Assembly: GCF_002964605.1 (NCBI RefSeq)
Contig: NZ_PQDH01000001.1
Coordinates: 62,001-126,000, forward strand
DNA length: 64,000 nt
Source of the DNA: Vallitalea okinawensis
GTDB taxonomy: Bacteria > Bacillota > Clostridia > Lachnospirales > PQDH01
Direction: 5' to 3'
How positions within the stretch are numbered: position 1 is the stretch's first letter; the number at the start of each line of letters is the position of its first letter. The translations under genes and the position numbers were made by a program. The notes beneath the pieces are model-generated. The model worked only from the letters and a program-made list of their open reading frames with translations, did not search any database and was not told the DNA's origin. Positions 52,177-61,709 of the stretch are shown here, piece after piece.

Positions 52177-54516
52177 ATGCAAAACAAAATTTATATGAAA
52201 AGTAAAAAATCATTAGGTCAAGGTCACTTTTTCCACAAACTACTCTTTTCTTATGTGACCATATTGATTATTCCAATCTTGTTAATTCTGATGTTATCTT
52301 ATTTTTATGTTGAGTCCTATTTGAAGCCCAGTTTAAGTAATATTGAATCCCTTCAATTAGATATCATTAAGTCCAATACTGAAAGTCTCATCGAGCAAAT
52401 TGATTTAATTGCTCTTAATATCATGCATAGCGATAATATTGAGTTTTTAAAGGATCTTACAAAAGATAATCTTCTAAGCGATTACAAATATATAGAGAAC
52501 TTATATGAAATAACAGATAGATTGTCAAGATATACTCAATTAAACAGTAACATTCATTCTATATACATATACAACCAAGACACTTCACTATTATTGACAT
52601 CAGAAGGAAAGGTTGAAGATGTTTCTGATATTAATACCAAAGTGATCTCTAATGCTACCGATCATGAATTTTATCTTTTTAAAGATATTAGCTGGTTAGA
52701 CGAATATCAAATGGGTAACCGAATAACCTCTCCTAGAATAATCAAAGAAAAATCAAACGTAGAGATATTTTCGATTATCTACCCAATTAACTATAAAAAC
52801 ATGAATAGTATCATCGTCATGAATATTAATAAGGGAGAACTTTTTAACTTTCTTGACGAAAATACTGAAAGTACCTTTATACTTACACTAGATAATAGAG
52901 TCCTTTATAACAGTATGAATCTATCAAGTCCTTTAGCTGAAGCCGACTTCAATACAATAATTGAGAGAATTAAGTTTAATAAGGATAATAGCCAAGGTCA
53001 TTTCTTTTATGAAGTAGAAGACAACGAAAAATACGCTGTTACCTACCGTCAAATGAATAGTTTATATGAAGATAACATTACCTTCATTAATTTATCGCCT
53101 GTAAGCATATTATTTAAGCAAATTAAGACTATTGGTATTTTAACAATTATTACTTCACTGATCACCATTATTATTGGTATCGCTATCTCTTATTTTGTTG
53201 CTGGTAAACTTTATAATCCTGTGAAGAAAATGCTCTACGATATAAAGTCTCAAGTTAAGATTAATTCTAATGGAAATGAAAATGAATTTGAAATAGTAGC
53301 ATCAGCAATTGATGAACTTCTTAGACAAGAAGATGAGAGTAATAAAATGTATGAAATCAATAAGAATAATTTAAAAGAAGCGCATGTACTGGAATTGATA
53401 ATGGGTAATGAAAATGAAGCTTTAGAGCAATATTGCAAGCTTTTAGACTTCACTGCAGTAATCGTTATATCCATAGACAATACGAGTGGTTTTATCAAAA
53501 AGTATACAAAACAAGACCAATATTACTATAAGTCTCTTTTCAAAATGACATGTGAACAAGTAGCCAATATAACAGCAAAAGGGTATGGGGCCGTTATCGA
53601 AAATAACAAAATTGCTCTCATCATTACGATGAACGAATACAGTAATGAAAATCTCGAAAAGATTGGTAACAGTATGCTAAAAGAAATCATGAAAATAAAT
53701 GACTTTTCCTTTACAATAGGTGTTGGAAAAATATATACAGATGTTTCCCACATTAGAAGCTCTTATTTAGAAGCTATGGAAGCTTTAAAGTACAATTTCT
53801 TATTCAATGTAGATTCGGTCATCTTCTATTCAGAACTGGATCAAAATATGGTTCAATATTATTATCCACAGAATATTGATAGACAGATCATTAATGGCTT
53901 AAATTCTAACTCTTACGATGAAATTTGTAAAGTTATTAAAGACTTTTTTAATGATGTGCGTCATAAAAAGAATATAAACTATGATAATATTATGGGGATT
54001 ATTAATCAAATCCTTACAACAACGATCAAAACACTCATCACTAATAACACCAAACTATCTGATATATATGGTGAAAGCTTTAATCTCTACAAAACTTTAT
54101 ATGCTAATAAAACCCTTGAAGAGATGGAGCATTTTTTACTTCGATTTTATAAAGATGTCATCCACTATAATCAATCACTTCTTAATCTTGATAGAAGATA
54201 TGTAAATGAAGTAATTCAGTTAATTGATAATAATTATACTAATAGTAACCTTGATATCACGTGGGTATCTGAAAAACTAGGAATAAGCTATTCCCACTTG
54301 CGTAAAATCTTCTCAGATAATCTGAACGTTAATTTCCCAGACTATGTTAATAATTTGAGGATTTGTAGAGCTAAAAAACTCTTACTCGATTCAGATCTTA
54401 CTATTCGTGACATAGCCTTAAAAACTGGTTTTAATAATGCACAAAGCTTTAATCGAAATTTTAAAAAGTATGAAGAAATTACTCCTACAGAGTATCGAAA
54501 AAACATATGGTTGTAA
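52177..54516 (+). CDS. Membrane-bound AraC-family regulator, YesN/two-helix sensor type
   Basis: A 779-residue one-component regulator. A membrane helix at about residues 22-44 and another near 325-345 (LTIITSLITIIIGIAISYFVA) enclose an extracellular sensor of about 280 residues. The cytoplasmic part begins with a linker, then a GGDEF-like/YesN middle region, and ends with an AraC helix-turn-helix domain: LDITWVSEKLGISYSHLRKIFSD and LTIRDIALKTGFNNAQSFNRNFKKYEEITPTEYRK (split). AAGGTGG precedes ATG 52177. Its position before the importer genes suggests it activates them in response to an outside sugar. Confidence 0.9.
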   Translation: MQNKIYMKSKKSLGQGHFFHKLLFSYVTILIIPILLILMLSYFYVESYLKPSLSNIESLQLDIIKSNTESLIEQIDLIALNIMHSDNIEFLKDLTKDNLLSDYKYIENLYEITDRLSRYTQLNSNIHSIYIYNQDTSLLLTSEGKVEDVSDINTKVISNATDHEFYLFKDISWLDEYQMGNRITSPRIIKEKSNVEIFSIIYPINYKNMNSIIVMNINKGELFNFLDENTESTFILTLDNRVLYNSMNLSSPLAEADFNTIIERIKFNKDNSQGHFFYEVEDNEKYAVTYRQMNSLYEDNITFINLSPVSILFKQIKTIGILTIITSLITIIIGIAISYFVAGKLYNPVKKMLYDIKSQVKINSNGNENEFEIVASAIDELLRQEDESNKMYEINKNNLKEAHVLELIMGNENEALEQYCKLLDFTAVIVISIDNTSGFIKKYTKQDQYYYKSLFKMTCEQVANITAKGYGAVIENNKIALIITMNEYSNENLEKIGNSMLKEIMKINDFSFTIGVGKIYTDVSHIRSSYLEAMEALKYNFLFNVDSVIFYSELDQNMVQYYYPQNIDRQIINGLNSNSYDEICKVIKDFFNDVRHKKNINYDNIMGIINQILTTTIKTLITNNTKLSDIYGESFNLYKTLYANKTLEEMEHFLLRFYKDVIHYNQSLLNLDRRYVNEVIQLIDNNYTNSNLDITWVSEKLGISYSHLRKIFSDNLNVNFPDYVNNLRICRAKKLLLDSDLTIRDIALKTGFNNAQSFNRNFKKYEEITPTEYRKNIWL

Positions 54517-54523
54517 TCACTAC

Positions 54524-54552
54524 AAAGCGCCCTTAATAGGGTGCTTTTTTTG
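54524..54552 (+). terminator. Terminator after the YesN-like regulator
   Basis: AAAGCGCCC-TTAATA-GGGTGCTTT followed by TTTTT. Immediately after it comes TTGTGCATATTA (54550-54561), a copy of the promoter motif at 52041. Confidence 0.88.
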
Positions 54553-54774
54553 TGCATATTATACTATAAAATTAAATTTGTTCATTAGGAAAAAGATATT
54601 CAGTCCAAAATAAGTAAAACAGGTCATTGTAAAAATATTAATTATTTACAAAACAAAGTCTAAATGCTATAGTTTTTTGTGTAATATCCACTAGTCATTT
54701 TCTACTCAAATTGAACCCTAGTGTTTATGTATGGAAAATTACTCAATGGATCAAATAAGAAAGGGTGTGTAATT

Positions 54775-54858
54775 ATGGATGATTCTAAAATAAAAGGGGT
54801 GTGTGATTATGGAATTATCTTTTGGCAAAAAGAAGACTACATCTTTAAGAAAAACTAA
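54775..54858 (+). CDS. Possible 27-codon upstream ORF overlapping the permease start
   Basis: ATG 54775 follows AAAGGGTGTGTAATT, and the same block recurs as AAAGGGGTGTGTGATT before the permease ATG at 54809. The short frame (MDDSKIKGVCDYG...) runs out of frame through the permease start and stops at 54858. It may be a translational regulator or only a leftover of a small duplication of the ribosome-binding region. Confidence 0.3.
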   Translation: MDDSKIKGVCDYGIIFWQKEDYIFKKN

Positions 54859-55756
54859 TTGGAAAGACTACTTTAAAAGTCATTGGCAATTATATTTATT
54901 GGTTTCTTTACCGTTATTACAGGTTATTATCTTTAGTTATGTACCGATGTATGGTATTACCATTGCTTTCAAAGACTATAACATCTTTAAAGGTGTACTT
55001 GGTAGCGAATGGGTTGGTTTAGATGTATTTCGATATATTTTTTCTTATAATCGTTTTTTTAAAGTAGTACGAAATACACTTACCTTAAACATACTTGATA
55101 TAATTTTTGGTTTTCCTGCACCTATCCTATTGGCATTATTATTAAATGAGATTAAAAATTCAAAACTAAAAAAATCCATCCAATCCATTGTCTATTTACC
55201 TCATTTTCTATCTGTTGTTATCGTTGCAGGTTTTGTCTATCAGTTATTTTCAACAAGAAGAGGCTTAGTTAACTCCATCATAACAGGATTAGGAATGGAG
55301 GCTATCCCCTTTTTGACAGAGATTAATAGTTGGATAACCATTTATGTTGGTTCAGGCGTTTGGCAAGGAATTGGTTGGGGTAGTATTATCTATCTTGCTG
55401 CAATATCTGGCATTAGTCCACAACTCTATGAAGCTGCTATCGTTGATGGAGCTAGTAAACTGAGAAGAATGTGGCATATCACTCTTCCAGGTATTCGATC
55501 TACGATCATCGTACTCTTTATACTCAAAATAGGAGGTATTATGTCTGCAGGCTTTGAACGCCCTTATGTTATGGGTAATGCATTAGTTTCTGATGTTTCT
55601 GAGGTAATCGGGGTTTTTGTTTACCATGTTGGTATGGAGAGTGGTCAGTATAGTGTTGCAACAGCAGTTGGGCTATTCCAATCCGTTATTGGACTTATTT
55701 TAGTTGTTCTCGTCAATCGACTTGCCAAATTGTTTGGTGAAGATGGTATATGGTAA
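54809..55756 (+). CDS. ABC importer permease, LplB/YteP type
   Basis: First permease of the second importer. The 315-residue protein has the N-terminal signature HWQLYLLVSLPLLQVIIFSYVPMYGITIAFKDYNIF (helix 1 and loop) and the coupling motif YEAAIVDGASKLRRMWHITLPG. It is homologous to the permease at 7171-8100. ATG 54809 is nine bases after AGGGG; GTG 54803 is the earlier in-frame codon. It precedes the second permease by 14 bases. Confidence 0.93.
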   Translation: MELSFGKKKTTSLRKTNWKDYFKSHWQLYLLVSLPLLQVIIFSYVPMYGITIAFKDYNIFKGVLGSEWVGLDVFRYIFSYNRFFKVVRNTLTLNILDIIFGFPAPILLALLLNEIKNSKLKKSIQSIVYLPHFLSVVIVAGFVYQLFSTRRGLVNSIITGLGMEAIPFLTEINSWITIYVGSGVWQGIGWGSIIYLAAISGISPQLYEAAIVDGASKLRRMWHITLPGIRSTIIVLFILKIGGIMSAGFERPYVMGNALVSDVSEVIGVFVYHVGMESGQYSVATAVGLFQSVIGLILVVLVNRLAKLFGEDGIW

Positions 55757-55770
55757 AGGTGGTGAATTTT

Positions 55771-56649
55771 ATGTCAAAATCAATTAAAAAAAGTAATAAA
55801 TTAAATCATGTTCTTTCTGTATTACTTCTATTAGTTTGTATTGTATTATTTATATTTCCCTTTTTGAATATAGTAGCTGTATCCTTAAGCTCAGCAAGAG
55901 CTGTTTATTCTGGTGAAGTGTATCTATGGCCTATTGAATTGGATACACAGGCATGGCAATTAATTTTCCAAAATGCCTCTTTAATAAGATCTTTAGTGTT
56001 TACTATCTTTATGACTTTTATCTTCACAGTATTAGCTATGATTTTAACCATATGTGCAGCTTATCCTCTTTCTAAGAAGAACTTCAAAGGGCGAAACGTT
56101 ATCCTCTTAGTGTTTGTTTTTACCATGTATTTTAGTGGTGGCTTAATCCCAAAGTATCTTGTAGTCAGTAGTCTAAACCTACTGGATACCTTTTGGGCAC
56201 TGATTTTGCCAGGTATGTTTAGTGTCTATAACATGTTGATTTTAAAGACTTTCTTTGCATCTATACCGCAGAGTTTAGAAGAGTCTGCTCGTATAGATGG
56301 TTGTTCAGATATTGGAATTGTAATTAAAATAATATTCCCTCTATCATTACCAGCAATTGCTACCTTAAGCTTATTCTATGCTGTAAGTAGATGGAACAGT
56401 TTCTCAGATGCATTGTTCTATGTCAGCAAAGGCGAATTGCAACCGCTTCAATTATATCTTCAAAGGTTACTGGCAACCTTTGCTAACTCTGAAGAAGTCA
56501 AAGATGCCAATCAAAACGTAACAGTTGTACTACAGGAGTCATTAACGGCTGCAAGTATTATTTTCGTATCCGTACCCATCATTATGGTATACCCTTTCTT
56601 ACAAAAGTATTTTGTAAAGGGTGTTATGATCGGTTCAGTAAAAGGTTAA
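55771..56649 (+). CDS. ABC importer permease, LplC/YtcP type
   Basis: Second permease of the importer, 292 residues, six membrane helices. The coupling motif EESARIDGCSDIGIVIKIIFPLSLP and the C-terminal QKYFVKGVMIGSVKG place it in the LplC/YtcP group. ATG 55771 has GGTGG eight bases upstream; the earlier start at 55750 overlaps the first permease. It is followed at 99 bases by the binding-protein gene. Confidence 0.93.
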   Translation: MSKSIKKSNKLNHVLSVLLLLVCIVLFIFPFLNIVAVSLSSARAVYSGEVYLWPIELDTQAWQLIFQNASLIRSLVFTIFMTFIFTVLAMILTICAAYPLSKKNFKGRNVILLVFVFTMYFSGGLIPKYLVVSSLNLLDTFWALILPGMFSVYNMLILKTFFASIPQSLEESARIDGCSDIGIVIKIIFPLSLPAIATLSLFYAVSRWNSFSDALFYVSKGELQPLQLYLQRLLATFANSEEVKDANQNVTVVLQESLTAASIIFVSVPIIMVYPFLQKYFVKGVMIGSVKG

Positions 56650-56748
56650 CTATACTTTTTTTACATAAATATTGTATAGAAGGGGGGGCAAATTTTGTTG
56701 TTCCTATGCAAAAGAAGTGTTAGTATATATTAATGGGGAGATGATTTT

Positions 56749-58419
56749 GTGAAAAAAAGAAGATTAATAATATGTTTTTCATTAATCTTAGTACTTATAA
56801 TGAATTTACTTGTAGGATGTAGCAAAGATGAGGACACTAAACAATCAAACAATACTAAAGCAACTGATTCAACAAAGCAAACAGAAGCAAAAAGAAAAGT
56901 ATTAACGATTATGAGAGACTATCCTGGTGTTAATGAAGAGATTATTCCAGGTAGTGGCGATTACTTTGATAGTAACTGGACTACGCGCTACGTACAAGAA
57001 AACTTTGGAGATCCAAATAATATCGATGTCAAATGGGACTTAATTCATAGTGATACCTATATTGAAAAATTAACGATTAAACTAGCTTCTAATTCTTCAC
57101 CTGATATTTTTTATGTGAGCTCTGGTAGTGGATCATTTATAACCAATATGGTATTGCAAGGTGGTATTGCTGAATTATCAGAAAGTGTAGACAAATACGG
57201 TTCTAACTTAAAGAAGCAGTTAGGTGAAGATCATATTACTACTTATGGTACCATGAATGGTGGGCTTTATGCTATCCCAGGTGTTGAAGATATTCTTGGC
57301 GTTAGTAATCACTGGATGCGTAAAGACTGGTTGGATAAGTTAGGATTAGATGTACCTGAGACCTTTGATGAATGGTATACTGCTATAAAGATGTTCAAAG
57401 ATGAAGACCCTGGTAATTTAGGTGATGACGTTATACCTTTTGGAACACATTTCTTGAAGTATCCAACACCTTATGAAAGAATTGTTACCCATTTCATAGA
57501 TTATGAAAGCATGTCAGAGGAAGACTACTATGCTTATAGCGGTTATGGTACAGAACACTTCAAACCAGGTTTCAAAGAAGGTATCCGCTTCCTTAATCAA
57601 ATGTATAACGATGGTTTAATTAGTCCAGAATTTGCACTAGATGGTGGCGATTATGATATATTAATCGAAGATATTACTACTGGAAAAGTAGGTTCTTTTA
57701 CTAGGAACATTCTATGGCCAGTTGACAGACATTCAGGTGATAAATCCTTATTTGATCTTATGAAAGAAAATGTACCTGATGGTGAATGGGTAGAGGTTGA
57801 CTGCTTCACCAACAAATATACTGGTAAAACTGATAAACCTGTTGATAATCCAGTTTTAAGTTATGTGGCTATACCTGCATCTAGCGAAGTGGTTGATGAA
57901 GCTGTTATGTACTTGGATTGGTTAATTCAACCTGAGCAAATGTTTGCTCTTCAATACGGTATTGAAGGTGTAACTTATGATATGGTAGACGGCGTACCTG
58001 TCTTTAGATCTGAAGAGTTAGAAGCAAGAGACGGGGTTACTGTTTTCCCTGAATCAGGAGTTGCTGTATTTGGCAGACAAACAGTTATGATGCAAAGATT
58101 ACCAGGGAAAGAACTATCATGGAAAGCAAGAGCTTTAGAAACTACAGTACCATTTGAAACAAGTATGGCCGCATTAGAATCATCAGAAAGAAATGGTTTC
58201 TTTAGAAACCCACCATTACCAGTAGCTGTAGAAGCTATCGGTAAATATGTTCCAACCCTAAGAAAAGAATGGCAAACACAAGTAACCAAAATGGTTATGT
58301 GTTCTCCGGAAGAATTTGATCAAGTTTGGGAGGAAGGCGTTAAGGCAATGGAATTAAATGGCGCTGTAGAAGTTGCTGAAGGTAAAAGGCAAGCCTATAT
58401 TGATCATATCAAAAAATAG
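56749..58419 (+). CDS. Lipoprotein solute-binding protein of the second importer
   Basis: Captures the substrate for the permeases just upstream. The 556-residue precursor starts with GTG after GGGGAG, has a lipobox L-V-G-C24 and a linker rich in Thr, Lys and Gln. The mature fold is of the YtcQ/LplA family 1 group, as in NHWMRKDWLDKLGLDVPETFDEWYTAIKMFKD (split near residues 190-215). Sequence similarity to the binding protein at 4536 is only general, so the ligand is likely to differ. No ATPase gene follows; a terminator does. Confidence 0.92.
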   Translation: MKKRRLIICFSLILVLIMNLLVGCSKDEDTKQSNNTKATDSTKQTEAKRKVLTIMRDYPGVNEEIIPGSGDYFDSNWTTRYVQENFGDPNNIDVKWDLIHSDTYIEKLTIKLASNSSPDIFYVSSGSGSFITNMVLQGGIAELSESVDKYGSNLKKQLGEDHITTYGTMNGGLYAIPGVEDILGVSNHWMRKDWLDKLGLDVPETFDEWYTAIKMFKDEDPGNLGDDVIPFGTHFLKYPTPYERIVTHFIDYESMSEEDYYAYSGYGTEHFKPGFKEGIRFLNQMYNDGLISPEFALDGGDYDILIEDITTGKVGSFTRNILWPVDRHSGDKSLFDLMKENVPDGEWVEVDCFTNKYTGKTDKPVDNPVLSYVAIPASSEVVDEAVMYLDWLIQPEQMFALQYGIEGVTYDMVDGVPVFRSEELEARDGVTVFPESGVAVFGRQTVMMQRLPGKELSWKARALETTVPFETSMAALESSERNGFFRNPPLPVAVEAIGKYVPTLRKEWQTQVTKMVMCSPEEFDQVWEEGVKAMELNGAVEVAEGKRQAYIDHIKK

Positions 58420-58436
58420 TACACAAAAGTAGCTAA

Positions 58437-58475
58437 AAAGAGAAAGTACTTATAATTACCAAGTACTTTCTCTTT
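58437..58475. terminator. Bidirectional terminator between importer and AraC genes
   Basis: AAAGAGAAAGTACTT pairs perfectly with AAGTACTTTCTCTTT (15 bp, 9-base loop) between converging genes. Confidence 0.9.
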
Positions 58476-58507
58476 ATTATACTTAACTTTTTATTATCTG
58501 CACTTGC

Positions 58508-59365
58508 TTAAAAATCATTCTCATTTTGGATTTCAATACTCTTCCTATATTCACTAGGGGAAAGACCTTTACTCTTTTTAAACAACTTCGAAAAGTGAAA
58601 TTGATCTTCATAACCCACTGATCGTGCAATGTCGGATATTGTTAAATATTTGTTTTTCATTAAGTGTACTGATTTATTCATCTTATAATTAATGATATAC
58701 TCCTGAGGAGATAAATGAAGTTTTTTTCTGAATATATAATGAAAATACTTTCTGTCAAGTCCAATAAAATCAGCTATGTCGGATATTGTAAGCTTTCTTG
58801 AGTAATTCATATCAATAAACTCTAATGCCTTCCTAACATAGTAATCGCTAAGTTCGGATTTACTAGTCTTTTTTACACTACAATCTGAAATATCAATTAA
58901 TCGTGCCATAATAGCATATAGGTTAGACATCATCTTGCAGTATCGATTATTTCCTCTATAGGATAGCTCATTCAATTGTTCAAACTCTTTTTTTAGATAA
59001 TTATCTTTATCATAAGTAAAAATTGGATTCTCTGGAAAAAGATTAGCTCTGAATAAATACTCTTCTACTTTGTATCCAAAAAAACCTACTGAAGATAGTT
59101 TCAGAGTATATTTTCTATCCGCTTTAAATAAAGATAAGGTGTTGGGCGAAATGAGAAAACCTTGACCTTTACGAATAGGGTATTTAACATGATTCACCTC
59201 AAGAATACCTTGCCCCTCAAAAATGTAACATAATAAGTAATGATCAATAACTTTTGGTCCCCATTTTTGATTAGCCTGATACTCTTCATATCCGCAATTA
59301 TAAAGGTTTAAACTAAGATTAATTGATTCTCTACTACATATAGAAACTGTCTCATTTCTATGCAC
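58508..59365 (-). CDS. AraC-family transcriptional regulator
   Basis: A 285-residue cytoplasmic regulator: cupin-like N-terminal sensor (YLLCYIFEGQGILEVNHVKYPIRKGQGFLISP split over residues 45-76) and C-terminal double helix-turn-helix (LTISDIADFIGLDRKYFHYIFRKK; LTISDIARSVGYEDQFHFSKLFKKSKGLSPSEYRK). The likely start is GTG, seven bases after AGGTG. It follows the HAD gene by 50 bases on the same strand and so is probably co-transcribed with it, under a promoter with 21-bp phased repeats at 60054-60088. Confidence 0.9.
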   Translation of the reverse strand: MHRNETVSICSRESINLSLNLYNCGYEEYQANQKWGPKVIDHYLLCYIFEGQGILEVNHVKYPIRKGQGFLISPNTLSLFKADRKYTLKLSSVGFFGYKVEEYLFRANLFPENPIFTYDKDNYLKKEFEQLNELSYRGNNRYCKMMSNLYAIMARLIDISDCSVKKTSKSELSDYYVRKALEFIDMNYSRKLTISDIADFIGLDRKYFHYIFRKKLHLSPQEYIINYKMNKSVHLMKNKYLTISDIARSVGYEDQFHFSKLFKKSKGLSPSEYRKSIEIQNENDF

Positions 59366-59415
59366 GATTCAACACCTACTAACTATATTATAACCATTAT
59401 TGTATAATCATCTTG

Positions 59416-59955
59416 TTATGCAATCTTCAATAAATCTGTATTGAGTTTCTCGATTAAATCAATGAGTTCCATAGGTTCATTTATTACATAGTTTGGTATT
59501 TCACTTTCATCAGCCGGTTCATTGGTATACCGAGGTGACCAATTTAAAAAGATACTTGTTAAACCTAACTCATTTGCACCCTTGATATCGCGACTGAGAT
59601 TATTACCTACCATAACAATACGATCATAATCTACTTCACTTAAATCCAAAGCTCCAACTGCTGCTTTAAACATTCTTGGACTTGGCTTAGCTGCTTTTAT
59701 AGGTTCAGAGTAAATCAAGGTGGTAAAATAATCATAAATGCCATTTTGAGTAAACATGTTAACAAATGACTGAGCTAATCCATCAGCAACTAAGGCAAGT
59801 GTATAGCCTCTTTCATAAAGGGTTTTGAGCATCACATCAGCTCCAGGTATTAAGTCTGCTTGAATGACTATATCATTTTCATCTCTAATTTCTGTACCTT
59901 CATCAATTATTGTATCACCACTGTCAATTAAGATAACTATCTCTTTTGCTTCCAT
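59416..59955 (-). CDS. HAD-superfamily hydrolase
   Basis: A 179-residue phosphatase-like enzyme. Motif I is LIDSGDTIID (nucleophile Asp11, acid Asp14), motif II the LVADGL serine/threonine region is weak, motif III Lys is in KAAKPSPRMF, and motif IV VGNNLSRDIKGANELG. The cap region is small. Substrate unknown, probably a sugar phosphate. GGAGG lies nine bases before ATG. It is the first gene of a two-gene unit with an AraC regulator. Confidence 0.87.
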   Translation of the reverse strand: MEAKEIVILIDSGDTIIDEGTEIRDENDIVIQADLIPGADVMLKTLYERGYTLALVADGLAQSFVNMFTQNGIYDYFTTLIYSEPIKAAKPSPRMFKAAVGALDLSEVDYDRIVMVGNNLSRDIKGANELGLTSIFLNWSPRYTNEPADESEIPNYVINEPMELIDLIEKLNTDLLKIA

Positions 59956-60395
59956 TTTAGAACGCCTCCAAATTAATTTTATAATGCAGGATCTGAAATT
60001 ATGTATTAAAGTTAATTTATAGGTATTATTGTATATGATTCATAATAAAAAAACATGTATTTATGTCATGACTTCATGTATCTATGTCTTTAGTTTCTGA
60101 AATATACGATAAATGGAGACGTCTTTTTTCACACATCTATTTAGGGCTATCTCGAAATAATATTTCATAACAAGTATCAGCATGTTTACATTATAATAAA
60201 AATGCAATCGCTATAAATAATACCATTTTAAGATAACCCCATGAAACTATAAACATTCTATATTATCTGTTTTCATGCAACGTTACTGAGATTAATTAAG
60301 AGCAATTATGTAGAATAAAATATATCAACTCGTTTTATAATGATTACTTAATAAGTAAAGCGATAATAACTTTATTACTACATTCTTAATAAATC
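59956..60395. other. Regulatory gap with 21-bp phased direct repeats
   Basis: This 440-base gap has no gene. Its clear content is the tandem pair CATGTATTTATGTC (60054-60067) and CATGTATCTATGTC (60075-60088), one base different and 21 bp apart, upstream of the HAD/AraC unit. The rest, toward the Vps62-like gene, is AT-rich without a clear terminator. Confidence 0.65.
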
Positions 60396-61652
60396 TTATT
60401 CAAATGAGTTAAGATCCCATACGCCTTTGTCAGGTGGTCCTGTTGGACCATCTTCAAGTCGATATTGTCCAAAATAACTAGAACCCATTTGCTCATTTCC
60501 CCATCGATATATTGGACCACTAGCTGGATCACTTGGATCTCCAGTCCCTGAATTAGAGTAATCAGTACTCATCCATGCTGGCCATTCAGTCGTTCCAATT
60601 CCCCTACTTTCATTATAAAAATACTTCTCTGTGTTATTCCATGTGTCCCAAGCCAATCCTTGATTACACACATCTACCAATGAGAAAAATACGTAATTTG
60701 CATATTCATGGTTCCCTGAGTCTTTCCAGAATCCATGTGAACCCCAAGCTGCATATACCACTGGGTGAGTTGTTTGCTCTTTCGATAAATCATCCCATTC
60801 ATATGCACCGCCAAAGTTATGGGCAGATAGATACACTTGGATAGGAACAACATATGTGACACCATTGTTTTCAACTTTAGTTAATCGAACAGTGATATGC
60901 TCCCAATCACCTACGTGGTTACCAAAATATGTACCTGCTATGACTTTACCACGGTTGTATGGGTAATAGACAAAATAAACAATATCAATCATATTATTAT
61001 TTTTTTCCACAATATAGGAGTAAACTGGTGCAGAGGCAATATTTCCTGCAAAGAAGTCAAGTATAGTCGATGGTGAATCTAGAGTCTCTTTAGTCTTTAA
61101 CCAGTACTTACCATCGCTGTTTCGATAGCGTGTTAGATTTGGAAACGCCCATTCAACTGAGGAAGGTCGATAACATTCCAGTTCATTGGTACCTGCATTC
61201 CTAGCAAACCAAATCCGCGGTGCATATGTATCAATTAACTGGGATTTACCGGCATCAGTATTATACTGATCTAGAGGCATACCTTCTCCAGTAGATATAG
61301 ATTCGACTTTAATACTGCTAGTTTCATCATTCCAATCATCACCTACATTAGAGTTATCCATATAATAGATACTTTTATCCCCTTCCCAATTGGAATGCTC
61401 ATAAAGTGTAACTTTTAGACCAGTTGGAACCCTTAATGAAGTTAACTCATCGTTACCAATTGATAAATCATCCACATTGTAAGAACCTGGTGTAAGGACC
61501 TGAGAGCTTCCACCATAATTAGAGTGTTCATAAATTGTCACAGAAAGAGTACTTGCCTCAGCTACATCTGTCCAAGCACCTGTGGATAGACCAAAACATG
61601 CAACCAATGTCATACATAAAACAATAGATAAATTACGCTTAAAATTACTCAT
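60396..61652 (-). CDS. Secreted beta/gamma-crystallin plus Vps62-like (DUF946) protein
   Basis: A 418-residue exported protein. A signal peptide runs to about residue 33 (ending AEAST). Two Greek-key beta/gamma-crystallin repeats follow: TIYEHSNYGGSSQVL and TLYEHSNWEGDKSIYY, a fold that often binds calcium. From about residue 130 to the end is a Vps62/DUF946-type domain: APRIWFARN, YFVYYPYNRGK, GNHVGDWEHITVRL and AAWGSHGFWKD are its landmarks. Function unproven; related proteins occur in secreted virulence or antimicrobial factors and in fungi. GGAGG is six bases before ATG 61652; ATG 61658 abuts it. Single gene. Confidence 0.8.
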   Translation of the reverse strand: MSNFKRNLSIVLCMTLVACFGLSTGAWTDVAEASTLSVTIYEHSNYGGSSQVLTPGSYNVDDLSIGNDELTSLRVPTGLKVTLYEHSNWEGDKSIYYMDNSNVGDDWNDETSSIKVESISTGEGMPLDQYNTDAGKSQLIDTYAPRIWFARNAGTNELECYRPSSVEWAFPNLTRYRNSDGKYWLKTKETLDSPSTILDFFAGNIASAPVYSYIVEKNNNMIDIVYFVYYPYNRGKVIAGTYFGNHVGDWEHITVRLTKVENNGVTYVVPIQVYLSAHNFGGAYEWDDLSKEQTTHPVVYAAWGSHGFWKDSGNHEYANYVFFSLVDVCNQGLAWDTWNNTEKYFYNESRGIGTTEWPAWMSTDYSNSGTGDPSDPASGPIYRWGNEQMGSSYFGQYRLEDGPTGPPDKGVWDLNSFE

Positions 61653-61709
61653 ATTCATCCTCCAAATAGATTATTTTTTTACATCCTTCCATTCACCCAG
61701 AACGTTACA

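Noticed and set aside
60154-60171. Further copy of the LacI operator (CTCGAAATAATATTTCAT)
   Set aside because: The second half is shifted by one base and ends TTTCA, and the site is far from the LacI regulon genes; chance in AT-rich DNA is likely.
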